The notes under the pieces are model-generated. The model saw only the letters and a list, made by a program, of their open reading frames with translations. It did no database searches and had not been told where the DNA came from. Positions 34,998 through 43,330 of a stretch of 64,000 nucleotides of DNA are shown piece by piece. This stretch comes from Streptomyces sp. NBC_00236 (GTDB taxonomy: Bacteria; Actinomycetota; Actinomycetes; Streptomycetales; Streptomycetaceae): the NCBI RefSeq assembly GCF_036195045.1, contig NZ_CP108100.1:1-64000 (forward strand), read 5' to 3'. How positions within the stretch are numbered: the stretch's first letter is position 1; the number at the start of each line of letters is the position of its first letter. A program made the position numbers and the translations under genes.

Positions 34998-35615
34998 TTA
35001 CGTCGGAGCGTCCGTCTGCCGGCATGTCGGGGTCGCGAAGGCGGCGAACGCATCGTCCAGCAGTTTGCCGAGGTCCTCTTCGCCGTCGCTCGCACTCCAT
35101 TGCCCGAGGACGATCCACAAGCATTCGAGCGCCGCGGCTGCGCGAACGTTGGCGATGACCGATGAGCCGACGGTCGAGGCGGCTGTCTCCTGAAGTCGGG
35201 CGACGATCTCCGGCCGCCATTCAGCCTGCTTCTCGCGGAGGCGTGCGCACAGGGCTGGGGTCTGCTCGATGAGGCCGAGGATCGTCACGAGTTCCTGGAC
35301 GTCGCGTACAAGGAACGTCACGGCTGACTCCAGGGCGTTGCGCAGCCTGCTCCAGTCGTCCTGGTTGGCCCGCTCGGCATCGAGCGCGTCAGTGATGACG
35401 TCGCCGACGGGGTCGAAGACGAACAGGACCACGTCCTCCTTGGTGCCGAAGTAGCGCAGGAAGGTGCTCCGCGACACTCCGGCGGCTTTGGAGAGGTCGG
35501 CGAAGGTGACCTGGTTGAAGCCGGTGAGGCAGAACTGGTTGAACGCTACGCGGGCCAGTTCTGCTCGCACCGCGTGGCGGCTGATCTCACGGGTACCGAC
35601 TGGCGCTGCGCTCAT
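34998..35615 (-). CDS. TetR-family transcriptional regulator
   Basis: A 205-residue repressor from ATG 35615. The N-terminal HTH is SRHAVRAELARVAFNQFCLT, QVTFADLSKAAGVSRSTFLR, YFGTKEDVVLFVFDPVGDVI; the rest is the helical ligand-binding and dimerisation domain (LVRDVQELVTILGLIEQTPA). It is divergent from the enoyl-CoA hydratase gene, with a perfect palindrome CTGACAC-TCG-GTGTCAG at 35671-35687 between them, the likely operator for both. The inducer may be an acyl compound, by context only. Confidence 0.9.
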   Translation of the reverse strand: MSAAPVGTREISRHAVRAELARVAFNQFCLTGFNQVTFADLSKAAGVSRSTFLRYFGTKEDVVLFVFDPVGDVITDALDAERANQDDWSRLRNALESAVTFLVRDVQELVTILGLIEQTPALCARLREKQAEWRPEIVARLQETAASTVGSSVIANVRAAAALECLWIVLGQWSASDGEEDLGKLLDDAFAAFATPTCRQTDAPT

Positions 35616-35621
35616 GGGGAT

Positions 35622-35687
35622 GAGTGTACTCCGGCACACTCGTTTGCTTATTCGGGTACAGATTCCTAACCTGACACTCGGTGTCAG
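35622..35687. promoter_or_regulatory. TetR operator(s) between regulator and enoyl-CoA hydratase
   Basis: Perfect 7-base palindrome CTGACAC TCG GTGTCAG at 35671-35687, and a second dyad GAGTGT-N8-ACACTC at 35622-35641 near the regulator start. Both have the size of TetR sites and sit in the divergent gap. Confidence 0.6.
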
Positions 35688-35765
35688 CATCGATACTGAG
35701 TCGCCACACTGTGCCCAGTCGGCGGCCTGTGACGGGTCGTCCCTTACCGCGATATGGAGCCCCTC

Positions 35766-36626
35766 ATGAGCTATGAAGACCTTCCCGCCCTGACGATCGA
35801 CGTCTCGGAGGGGGTCGCAACGGTGACAATCGATCACCCGCCACTCAATCTGATGGACGCGGTCCTCCTGCCGTCGCTCCGGGCATTCGTCGCACGTGTG
35901 CGGGACGACGCCGACGTCCGCGTCATCGTCTTCGAGAGTGCTGACCCGGAGTTCTTCGTTGCGCACGGTGACATGGCCTACCTCACCGACCCCGACGCGC
36001 TGCCCGCAGCCACTCGCGCTGCGATCGCGGCTGCACCGGACTCGCCCATCCCCGAGGGCTTGAACATCCTCCAGGCGATGAGCGAGGAGGTCCGCTCGCT
36101 GCCGCAGGTCACCATCGGCAAGCTGGCGGGCTTCGCGCGCGGCGCGGGCAACGAGTTCTTCATGTACCTGGACATGCGATTCGCGGCCATCGGCAAGTCG
36201 GGGCAGGGGCAGCCGGAGTCCTTGATGGGGATTCTCCCCGGAGGCGGCGGCACGGTGAACATGACGCGCCTGGCAGGAAGGGCCCGAGCGCTGGAGCTCA
36301 TTCTCGGCGCCGAACTCGTGGGCGCCGAGCTCGCGGAACGGTACGGCCTGATCAACCGTGCCCTGCCCGCCGCAGAACTCGATTCCTTCGTCGACACCCT
36401 CGCCCGACGGATCGCCGGCCTGCGGCCCGAGGTAATCGGCATTACCAAGGCCGCAGTCGACGCGGTCGCGCAGCCGATTCCGCGTCCGGCGTACGCCGTC
36501 GAGAACGAGGGCCTGTCCGCGGCGTTCGGCGATGAGGTCACCGAGCTCGCCCACAAGCTGCTCGCCGCCGGCATCCAGACCCGCGAGGGCGAACGGGACC
36601 ACGAGCGCATCGCCAACAGCATCTGA
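35766..36626 (+). CDS. Enoyl-CoA hydratase/isomerase family protein
   Basis: A 286-residue crotonase-fold protein from ATG 35766. VATVTIDHPPLNLMDAVLLP is the N-terminal signature, VIVFESADPEFFVAHGDMAY replaces the usual oxyanion A-G-x-D-L loop with A-H-G-D-M, and FARGAGNEFFMYLDMRFAAI is the second oxyanion Gly region. One catalytic Glu candidate is in GQGQPESLMGILPGGGGT. It should act on an acyl-CoA, as hydratase or isomerase; variation at the first loop leaves the reaction open. Regulated by the divergent TetR protein. A hairpin at 36673-36732 may terminate transcription. Confidence 0.88.
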   Translation: MSYEDLPALTIDVSEGVATVTIDHPPLNLMDAVLLPSLRAFVARVRDDADVRVIVFESADPEFFVAHGDMAYLTDPDALPAATRAAIAAAPDSPIPEGLNILQAMSEEVRSLPQVTIGKLAGFARGAGNEFFMYLDMRFAAIGKSGQGQPESLMGILPGGGGTVNMTRLAGRARALELILGAELVGAELAERYGLINRALPAAELDSFVDTLARRIAGLRPEVIGITKAAVDAVAQPIPRPAYAVENEGLSAAFGDEVTELAHKLLAAGIQTREGERDHERIANSI

Positions 36627-36672
36627 GTGGCCGCGCGGACGGGCGCGGTGGGGAAGGCAGGTGGCCGAGCGG

Positions 36673-36732
36673 GCACAGGTCCCGTTGATCATGGAGTTAC
36701 TCATGCTCCGTGATCAACGAGGAGACCTGTGC
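36673..36732. terminator. Hairpin after the enoyl-CoA hydratase gene
   Basis: Arms at 36673-36696 and 36706-36732 (GCACAGGTC..GTTGATCATGGAG against CTCCGTGATCAAC..GACCTGTGC) pair with a small bulge around a nine-base loop, 47 bases after the stop. It may instead be part of the IS5 remnant that begins here, as no T run follows. Confidence 0.5.
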
Positions 36733-36739
36733 CTGCGCT

Positions 36740-37340
36740 TCCGTCATAACTGACCGGGCCGATCCGGGACCAATGCGCGGTCCTGCTGCCCGCGCGGCCG
36801 GAATACCACCCGGACCATCCGCTTGGCTGCCACCGCCGACGCATCAGCGACCGGATCGCGTTCGCCAAGATCTCGTCCTCGGCCAGATCGCGGTTGCCGG
36901 CTCCATCACCAAAGCCCCCGGGGGTCGGTGCTTCCGTTCTTGTGGTCGTCGCAACACCCCAGCTCAAGGAATGCGATGGATCACCAGATCCGGGAGGACC
37001 GGAAGCCGCAGGGTCGTGTTCCGGCCGGTGCCGACTGGCACGACTCCCCCGCTGACCGCCCCGGCCCTGGAGCACCTGGACGGCCTGGGGCCGTTGCCCG
37101 ACGAGGTCACCGTCCACCTGGACGCCGGCCACGACTCGGACGAGACCCGCACGATGCCCGACGAACGCGACCTGCACGGCCGCATCGCACCGCACCACCA
37201 CGGTCCCGCCCGAGGGCGTTCACATCCCGTCGCCGCAGAGGCCGGCCCCGCCTGCCGCAGTGCGCTGCGTCGATCTCGCGGACCAGTGCAAAGGCGCCCG
37301 AGCCGTCCGACACCCACTCGAAGGCATCACGGACTGACGG
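36740..37340 (+). pseudogene. Heavily decayed IS5-family transposase
   Basis: Scattered matches in several frames: LTGPIRDQCAVLLPARPEYH, PDHPLGCHRRRISDRIAFAK (N-terminal region), VAGSITKAPGG (around the first catalytic Asp), then LPDEVTVHLDAGHDSDETRT (second Asp region). These follow the order of a Streptomyces IS5-type transposase but need at least three frame changes and large deletions. The flanks 36627-36739 and 37341-37663 hold no gene that I can see, apart from the hairpin. Confidence 0.6.
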
Positions 37341-37663
37341 GACACCCTTGCATTGCGCTGATCTGCGGCATCAAAGCCTTGGGCGTGAAAGGCAGGGACA
37401 GCCACCGCACACGACACGGCCGGCAAGCGGGCAACCGGATCCGGCTGCCGTCTCGTGAAGGCGGCGAGACAGCCACGCGCTCGTCCGCAAGTCATCCGGC
37501 AACGGAACTCGAAACGGGGAGCCGCCTCGCCTTTCACCTGGCCCGCAAGAGGAAACACCCCGTGCTCAGAGCCGTACGCACCGGTGCAGTCACGTGACGG
37601 ATACCGCACCCGCCGGAGCCACTCTTACGGTTGGGGAAACCTTCCGAACTCCAAGGAAATCGC

Positions 37664-38578
37664 ATGGAACAGATTATGCTCGGCAACGTCTCCATCACCC
37701 GCGTCCGGGAATACTACGGGTCCGTCGAAATGGATCCCCACGCCTTCTTCCCGGAAAGCTCGCAGGAAATCTGGAAGGACGGCGTCGACTGGCTTTCCCC
37801 GCATTTCCTGGACTCCGAGACCAACACCGTGAACTCCGCGATCCAGACCTGGCTGCTGCGCAGCGGGGGCAAGACCATCCTCGTCGACACCGGTGTGGGT
37901 AACCACAAGGAGCGCCCGTACGCGCCGGTCTGGAGCCACCTGGAGACGGACTTCCTGGCCAACCTCGCCCGGGCAGGCGTCCGGCCCGAGGACGTGGACA
38001 TCGTGATCAACACGCATCTGCACATCGATCACGTCGGCTGGAACACGTATCTGGAGGGGCGGAGTTGGGTTCCCACATTTCCCAACGCCACCTACCTGAT
38101 GCCGAAGGACGACTTCGACTTCTGGAACCCGGCAAACGGCCACCAGCCGCTGCCCGGCCGCGGCAACCAGAACGTCTTCGAGGACAGCGTGGCCCCGGTG
38201 CACCAGGCCGGCCAGACACTGCTGTGGGAGAAGAGCCACCAGATCGACGCCGACCTGCGCCTGGACTCGGCTCCCGGACACACCCCCGGCTCCTCCGTGC
38301 TGACCCTCAGCTCCGGGACGGACCGCGCGGTGTTCGTCGGTGACCTGCTGCACAACCCCGCGCAGATCATCGAGCCGGACGCCAACAGCTGCTTCTGCGA
38401 GGACCCCGCGGGCGCCCGCGCCACCCGCCGCAAGGTGCTGGGCTGGGCGGCCGACAACAACGCGCTCCTGGTCCCCGCGCATCTGGGTGGTCACGGTGCC
38501 GCCGAAATCGCGCGTAACGGCAACACGTTCGGCATCAAAGGCTGGGCGCCCTTCGCCCCGTACTCCGAGCAGGGCTGA
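37664..38578 (+). CDS. MBL-fold metallo-hydrolase
   Basis: A 304-residue metallo-beta-lactamase-fold enzyme; ATG 37664 follows AAGGA. The metal motif is DIVINTHLHIDHVGWNTYLE (HxHxDH), with further ligands in LRLDSAPGHTPGSSVLTLSS (His), RAVFVGDLLHNPAQIIEPD (Asp) and LLVPAHLGGHGAAEIARNG (His). This is the subgroup near N-acyl homoserine lactonases and related lactone or ester hydrolases. It lies 20 bases upstream of a carboxylesterase and forms an operon with it and RidA. A two-step ester or lactone breakdown is a reasonable inference; the substrate is unknown. Confidence 0.9.
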   Translation: MEQIMLGNVSITRVREYYGSVEMDPHAFFPESSQEIWKDGVDWLSPHFLDSETNTVNSAIQTWLLRSGGKTILVDTGVGNHKERPYAPVWSHLETDFLANLARAGVRPEDVDIVINTHLHIDHVGWNTYLEGRSWVPTFPNATYLMPKDDFDFWNPANGHQPLPGRGNQNVFEDSVAPVHQAGQTLLWEKSHQIDADLRLDSAPGHTPGSSVLTLSSGTDRAVFVGDLLHNPAQIIEPDANSCFCEDPAGARATRRKVLGWAADNNALLVPAHLGGHGAAEIARNGNTFGIKGWAPFAPYSEQG

Positions 38579-38598
38579 GACCCCGGAAAGGCATAGCT

Positions 38599-40092
38599 GT
38601 GAGCCACCGACCCGAGCCCGTCGTCACCACCGCACAGGGAGCCGTCCGCGGCATCCGTCAGGACGACGGCGCCGCCACCTTTCTGAACATCCCCTACGCC
38701 GCTCCTCCGATGGGCGCCGGCCGGTTCGCCCCGCCGCAGCCGCACGAGCCCTGGGACGGTGTACGGGACGCCACCGTGCCCGGCCCCAACGCCCCGCAGT
38801 CCGAGCGGAAGCTCGGCAGCATCGACATGGCCCCCTACTTCGGCGCCGGCTGGAGCCGTGGCGAGGACTACCTCACCGTCAACGTCTTCCAGCCCACCGC
38901 CGCGGACAGCGGTCTGCCCGTGATGGTGTTCGTCCACGGCGGTGGGTTCGTCGCCGGATCGACGCGGTCCGCGCTGTACGACGGTTCCGCCTTCGCCCGC
39001 GACGGCGTCGTCCTGGTCACACTCAACTACCGGCTGGGCATCGCCGGGTTCCTCGACATCCCCGGGGCGCCCGCCAACCGCGGCCTGCTCGATGTCGTCG
39101 CGGCGCTGCGCTGGGTGCGGGAGAACATCGCCGCCTTCGGCGGTGACCCGGACAACGTCACCCTCTTCGGCCAGTCGGCCGGGGCGACCGTCGTCGGCGG
39201 CGTCCTCGCCGCGCCTGAGGCCGCAGGCCTGTTCCGCCGGGCGATCGTGCAGAGCGGCAGTGGCCTGGGGGCGTTCACCTCCGAGCAGGCCGCCCGTGTC
39301 ACCGAGGCCGCGGCCGCGGAACTTGGCATCGAGCCGCACACCGACGCCTTCGCGGACATCTCCGACGAGCGCCTGGTGGAGGCCGCCTCCCGGCTCGCGG
39401 GCATCAGCCTGCAGACCGAGACGCATCACGATCCGCTGATCGGCCTCAGCCCCTTCAGCCTGGTGCTCGACACACAGCCCGCCGTATCCGTCGGCGCCGG
39501 CCTGAGCGCCGATGTCGACCTGCTCGTCGGGATCAACGCCGAGGAGGGGAACCTCTACCTGGTCCCGGTGGACAGGTACGCCGGCTCGACCGCCGACGAT
39601 GTCGACGATGCGGCGGCGCGCTCGCACCCGAAGCCCTCGCAACTCGTGGAGACGTACCGCACTACCCGCCCCGGGGCGTCCTTCGGTGAGCTGCGGTCGG
39701 CCATCATGGGCGACGCTCTGTTCGGGGCGGGCAGCTGGGCCCTGGCCGGCGCGCATGCCGCCCACCCCCAGTCCGCCACGTTCAGCTACGAGTTCGCCTG
39801 GCGCTCCCAGGCCCTGGGCGGAGACCTCGGCGCCACCCATGCGATGGAACTCCCCTTCGTCTTCGACATCACGAACCTTCCGCAGCTGGCGGGTGAGGGG
39901 GCCCTGCTCGGCCCCGACAAGCCCCCCGCAGACCTCGCCACCCGCACGCACGAGGCCTGGATCCGCTTCGCCAGGACCGGCAACCCCGGCTGGGACCAGT
40001 ACGGCACCACACGCCGGGCCACGATGCACATCGACGCCGAGTGGACCCAGGTCGACGACCCCCGCAGCCAGGAACGACAGGCCTGGGCCTGA
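38599..40092 (+). CDS. Type-B carboxylesterase, cytosolic
   Basis: A 497-residue carboxylesterase from GTG 38599 (site GGAAAGG), 20 bases after the MBL gene. Catalytic Ser is in TLFGQSAGATVVGGVLAAPE, Glu in DLLVGINAEEGNLYLVPVDR, His in LGATHAMELPFVFDITNLPQ; the oxyanion hole is VMVFVHGGGFVAGS. In contrast to the esterase at 28.6 kb there is no signal peptide, so it should act in the cytosol together with the MBL hydrolase. GTHE-type end IRFARTGNPGWDQYG completes the family. Confidence 0.92.
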   Translation: MSHRPEPVVTTAQGAVRGIRQDDGAATFLNIPYAAPPMGAGRFAPPQPHEPWDGVRDATVPGPNAPQSERKLGSIDMAPYFGAGWSRGEDYLTVNVFQPTAADSGLPVMVFVHGGGFVAGSTRSALYDGSAFARDGVVLVTLNYRLGIAGFLDIPGAPANRGLLDVVAALRWVRENIAAFGGDPDNVTLFGQSAGATVVGGVLAAPEAAGLFRRAIVQSGSGLGAFTSEQAARVTEAAAAELGIEPHTDAFADISDERLVEAASRLAGISLQTETHHDPLIGLSPFSLVLDTQPAVSVGAGLSADVDLLVGINAEEGNLYLVPVDRYAGSTADDVDDAAARSHPKPSQLVETYRTTRPGASFGELRSAIMGDALFGAGSWALAGAHAAHPQSATFSYEFAWRSQALGGDLGATHAMELPFVFDITNLPQLAGEGALLGPDKPPADLATRTHEAWIRFARTGNPGWDQYGTTRRATMHIDAEWTQVDDPRSQERQAWA

Positions 40093-40141
40093 CCCCCTCG
40101 CGCAGATCGCTCTGTTCGCCCTTCCGACGAGGACACACACC

Positions 40142-40585
40142 ATGAGAACCGTCATCACCACCGAGAACGCACCCGCTCCGGCAGCCCCGCTGTCCCAGGG
40201 CATCCGCAAGGGCCCGGTCCTTCAGGTATCCGGGCAGCTCCCGCTCGACCCGGCCACCGGCGCGGTCGTCGGGACGACGGTCGCCGAGCAGACGGCGCAG
40301 ACCCTGCGCAACGTCACCGCCGTACTCAAGGCGGCCGGCGCCTGCTTGGAGGACGTCGTGATGCTTCGCGTTTACCTCACCGACCCCGCCCACCTGCCCG
40401 AGCTGAACGAGGCATACGCGGCGGCCGTCGGCGGCCCCTTCACCGCCCGCACCACCGTCTACATGAGGCAGCCCCGGCCGTCGGTGGGATCGGGTGCGCG
40501 GCGGATGAGTTCGCGTGCCTCCATGTGGAAGGCGTGCCGGGGCAGGCGGCTGCGTGACCAGCCCATCTTGGTGGCTTGGTCGTGA
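40142..40585 (+). pseudogene. RidA-family protein, C-terminus replaced
   Basis: ATG 40142 starts RTVITTENAPAPAAPLSQGI, RKGPVLQVSGQLPLDPATGA, QTAQTLRNVTAVLKAAGACL and MLRVYLTDPAHLPELNEAYA, a clear RidA (enamine/imine deaminase) protein. After PFTARTTVYM, where RidA continues with the active-site region P-P-x-x-L-V-E-I, the frame runs into antisense of a MarR gene and ends at 40585. So about the last 25 residues, including the conserved Glu, are lost. It was the third gene of the MBL-esterase operon. The fusion product is probably inactive. Confidence 0.8.
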
Positions 40586-40827
40586 AGGGTGCTGGTGCCG
40601 TCCCGGCGCTCGGACAGGGTGCTGAGCACTTCGTACTCCGGCTCGGACAAGCCGAGTGCGGCCAGGTCTTGTGTGGTGCGGATCTGGAGGGCGGTCACCA
40701 TGCGGAGGTACGAGCCCTTCGAGGCCCCCCCGTCGGTGAGACCAGCATCTCCGGCCCGCCCGCCGAACCGGGACGGGCGCGGCTGGATGAACTCCCGGCC
40801 CTCGTCCGCCGGTTGCGCGTCACGCAC
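40459..40827 (-). pseudogene. MarR-family regulator fragment
   Basis: Minus-strand SYLRMVTALQIRTTQDLAAL, GLSEPEYEVLSTLSERRDGT, MGWSRSRLPRHAFHMEAREL and IRRAPDPTDGRGCLM form the first two thirds of a MarR winged helix. It breaks at 40459-40466 directly against the RidA fragment; the wing and last helix are missing, and the N-terminus before residue 40 (beyond about 40730) is foreign. Both genes were cut by one deletion whose joint is at about 40463. Confidence 0.75.
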
Positions 40828-40895
40828 AACGGTCTACCGGGCCCGCGACTCGAACGGGCCGACGACCGTGTGTTGATCACGGCCCGATACGCACC

Positions 40896-41321
40896 CTAGG
40901 CGGGCTGCGGGGCGGGCGTTGCCGGGGCGGCCGCGACCTTGCGGGTCTCGTGCATGATCAGCAGGCCGTTGACCACCATCAGTGTCGCGGTCAGGCCGTG
41001 GACGCCGAGCGCGGTGGCCACAGAGCCGTGGTGGGCCAGCACGTTGGCCATGTCGCCGTATGCGGCGAAGGCCTCCACCAGCAGCGCCCAGCCCAGCGCC
41101 CGGCGGTGACCCGTCACCAGCAGCACGCCCAGGACCAGGGCCAGGACGACGTCGCGGATTCCCTTGACGACCAGGAAGCCGCCGCCGTCACCGGACGGCC
41201 GGCTTGGCAGGCCGAAGCCGGGCGCCGTCGTCTCCGGGCGCAGGATGAACTCCGTCCCGAACCAGAGGATGAAGAGTATGAAGGCGGCGGCCAGAACGGT
41301 GTTGATCTTCCTCAGTGACAT
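40896..41321 (-). CDS. DUF4267 membrane protein
   Basis: A 141-residue protein with four predicted membrane helices: INTVLAAAFILFILWFGTEF, RDVVLALVLGVLLVTGHRRA, LGWALLVEAFAAYGDMANVL and LTATLMVVNGLLIM. The pattern G-(F/L)-G-x-P and VVKGIRDVVLALV is that of DUF4267, also called DoxX-like in loose usage. Function unknown. It follows the DUF1772 gene on the same strand (57-base gap) and is probably in one operon controlled by the TetR protein beyond it. Confidence 0.85.
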   Translation of the reverse strand: MSLRKINTVLAAAFILFILWFGTEFILRPETTAPGFGLPSRPSGDGGGFLVVKGIRDVVLALVLGVLLVTGHRRALGWALLVEAFAAYGDMANVLAHHGSVATALGVHGLTATLMVVNGLLIMHETRKVAAAPATPAPQPA

Positions 41322-41378
41322 TGTTCTTCTCCCTGCGACTCTTCGTCGGCTCGGTGAGCGTCGTGGGCTTCGGCGGTA

Positions 41379-41825
41379 TCAGGCGAGGGCGGTGACCAGC
41401 AGGGTGAACGCGGCGACGAGGACGGCGACGCGGATGTAGTGGTAGCGGTTCCAGCGGTGCAGCTGCTCCTTCCAGTCGACGGGCCGGTTCTCCGGGGTCC
41501 AGGTCTTGTTCAGGTCGTTGATCGGGACGAGCAGCAGGATCGACATGATCACGCTGACGATCAGCAGTCCGGCGGCGGTGACGACGAGTCCGGCGCCTTC
41601 GTGGTGCCATCCGGCTACGGTCCAGACCGCGCTGAGGACGACCGAGCCGATGTACCAGTACGGCATGAGGGCGCCGAGCATCCGGCCGCCGTGGGCGTGA
41701 CCGAGCTGGCGGCTGTCTTCGGGAAGCGCGTCCAGGATCCGGCTCATGATGAAGGCGACGGAGAACTCCACCCCCACCATCAGGCCGACGACGACGGTGG
41801 TGACGACCTCAAGTGTGCCGAGCAT
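41379..41825 (-). CDS. DUF1772 membrane protein (anthrone oxygenase-like)
   Basis: A 148-residue protein; ATG 41825 is chosen over 41867 because GGAGGG lies eight bases before it. Four membrane helices: LEVVTTVVVGLMVGVEFSVA, YWYIGSVVLSAVWTVAGW, LVVTAAGLLIVSVIMSILLL and RVAVLVAAFTLLVTALA, with VPINDLNKTW and WKEQLHRWNRYHYIRV as in DUF1772, a family that includes cofactor-free anthrone oxygenases. The catalytic role here is unknown. Divergent from TetR; promoter overlaps palindromic operators. Confidence 0.85.
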   Translation of the reverse strand: MLGTLEVVTTVVVGLMVGVEFSVAFIMSRILDALPEDSRQLGHAHGGRMLGALMPYWYIGSVVLSAVWTVAGWHHEGAGLVVTAAGLLIVSVIMSILLLVPINDLNKTWTPENRPVDWKEQLHRWNRYHYIRVAVLVAAFTLLVTALA

Positions 41826-41841
41826 GACGATCCCTCCGAGA

Positions 41842-41906
41842 ACTAGCGTTGCTAGGTGATGGGGCAACGCTAGTGCTAAGAACGCTCGGTTGTCTAGCGG
41901 TGCTAG
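41842..41906. promoter_or_regulatory. TetR operators CTAGC-NNN-GCTAG
   Basis: Two perfect palindromes, CTAGCGTTGCTAG (41843-41855) and CTAGCGGTGCTAG (41894-41906), and a third half at 41864-41874 where GCAACGCTAGT pairs with ACTAGCGTTGC 41842-41852. They lie between DUF1772 and the tetR gene and should bind that regulator. Confidence 0.75.
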
Positions 41907-41915
41907 GATCGGGTC

Positions 41916-42478
41916 ATGTCGGTAAAGGAACGCAAGGAAGCGAACGGGCGGAACGTGAGCGCCTCATCGTGGTGACAGCCCGCGAACTCGCCGAGCAGCA
42001 GGGCTGGGACGCAGTCACCACCCGCCGGCTCGCCGAGCGCATCGAATACAGCCAGCCCGTCCTCTACAACCACTTCCGCGGCAAGCGCGAGATCATCGGC
42101 GCCGTCGCCCTGGAAGGCGCCACCGAGCCGGCCGCGGCCGCCGCCGCTGACGGTCCGCGCGAGCGGCTCGCCGCCCTCGCCCGCGCCTATCTCGACTTCG
42201 CCGAGCACAACCCGGCGGTCTACGACGCCCTGTTCCAGCTCGACGGCGGCCTGGCGTACACACAGGAGGACACCCCCGAGCAGCTGAAGGACGCCTTCGC
42301 CGCCCTGCTGGAATGCCTCACCGAGGCCGCCGGCGACGGTGTCCACCCGGCACTGTTCACCGAGGTGTCCTGGGCGGCCCTGCACGGCCTGGCGACCCTG
42401 ACCCGAGCCGGCCGCCTACTGCCCGAGGACGCCGCACCGAGAGTGAATCTGCTGGTGGACCGGCTCGCCACGGTCTGA
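41916..42478 (+). pseudogene. TetR-family regulator with a frame change near its start
   Basis: ATG 41916 begins SVKERKEA, but at 41940-41942 the sense moves to the frame reading ERAERERLIVVTARELAEQQ, GWDAVTTRRLAERIEYSQPV, LYNHFRGKREIIGAVALEGA, a normal TetR HTH; the C-terminal part (LARAYLDFAEHNPAVYDALF) is complete to 42478. One C after position 41940 (AAGGAAGC-C-GAA) would restore the gene, so this may be an assembly error; alternatively translation starts in the second frame further upstream. The operators at 41843-41906 are intact, which favours a living gene. Confidence 0.75.
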
Positions 42479-42947
42479 CGCACCGTCTCCACAGGCACGC
42501 AGCCGGGGTCCTCGGGCCCCGCCGGCCCCACTGCCTGCGGCCACGTTTTCGGTCACTCGCTCCCCCACGGCGCAGGCGCCGATCGCCTGGCCCCGCCCCG
42601 ACGACACGCCTGACGCCGCGGCACCGGATCCGCCTTCAAAGACGGCGCAACGGGACGGGATCGGCGCTCGCACCCGATGCTGCGAGCCACGCGCCGGGCT
42701 CGTCGCCTCGGCACTGGCCACTCATCACCCAGACCCATGCCGGCACTGTCACCCCAACCAGTCCGCGGGACCGTCCGAAGGGCCGATCCCTTGCGGCCGA
42801 GCGGCTGATGACGGACGCAGTGACGCCCATCACACGGATGAACCCACTGAGAGAGTTTCTCACCGTGCGAGTGGGTATGGGGTCAGTGATCGCCATGGGC
42901 GACAATTCGGCAGAAACATTCGAACGATGCAGATCAGGGAGAGTTTG
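42479..42947. other. Long gap before the bL37 gene
   Basis: About 470 bases with no credible gene on either strand. It must contain the promoter of the small ribosomal protein gene; TTTCTCACCGTGCGAG near 42857 and short dyads are present, but I cannot assign boxes or a Zur site. Confidence 0.4.
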
Positions 42948-43025
42948 ATGTCCTCGAAACGACGTCGCAAGAAGAAGGCCCGCCGCAAGAACGGCGCAAA
43001 CCACGGCAGCCGTCCGCAGACCTGA
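42948..43025 (+). CDS. bL37-like small ribosomal protein
   Basis: A 25-residue protein, below usual gene-calling limits: starts SSKRRRKKKARRK and ends NGANHGSRPQT. Basic cluster followed by (K/G)-A-N-H-G-x-R-P-x-x at the C-terminus is the pattern of mycobacterial bL37, a 24-residue protein found in the 50S subunit of actinobacterial ribosomes. AGGGAGAG lies seven bases before the ATG, and a perfect 14-base-pair terminator starts eight bases after the stop, so it is a complete monocistronic gene. Expected site is the large subunit near the decoding/peptidyl-transferase region reported for mycobacteria. It has no paralogue in this window. Confidence 0.8.
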   Translation: MSSKRRRKKKARRKNGANHGSRPQT

Positions 43026-43032
43026 GGGACAC

Positions 43033-43066
43033 CACGCGTCCGGGGACACTGCTCCCCGGACGCGTG
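43033..43066 (+). terminator. Terminator of the bL37 gene
   Basis: Perfect 14-base arms (43033-43046, CACGCGTCCGGGGA; 43053-43066) around a six-base loop, eight bases after the stop. No T tract follows, as usual in Streptomyces. Confidence 0.8.
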
Positions 43067-43104
43067 CCCGCCGAGGGGCATCGACCATCGGGCCGCCCGC
43101 TCAA

Positions 43105-43330
43105 CGGTGCGGCATGACTCGGGCCACACCTTCCCCGGCCGGGCTCAGGGCAGGGACGGAGCCAACCGTCACACCCGTGCCTGCGGCGTCCTTCGCGAAT
43201 CAACGGGCTACCGCCGGCAGCCCCGTCTTGGACACGCCGTAGTGCATCATCTCGGCTGGAAATACCACCGCCGAGTCGCTTGCGACGTATTGCACCCGGC
43301 CCCGGCCCTTCTCCTTCATGCCAGCCGGCG
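43105..43330 (-). pseudogene. Short-chain dehydrogenase fragment with a nonsense codon
   Basis: Minus-strand MKEKGRGRVQYVASDSAVVF, PAEMMHYGVSKTGLPAVAR contains the SDR catalytic Ser and Y-x-x-x-K. The next codon is TGA where relatives have Gly, then FAKDAAGTGVTVGSVPA continues in the same frame. The Rossmann half and the C-terminus are missing. Confidence 0.7.

Noticed and set aside
42313..42948. A 211-codon plus-strand frame after the TetR gene
   Set aside because: Arg/Pro-rich, overlaps the TetR gene in another frame, no motif.
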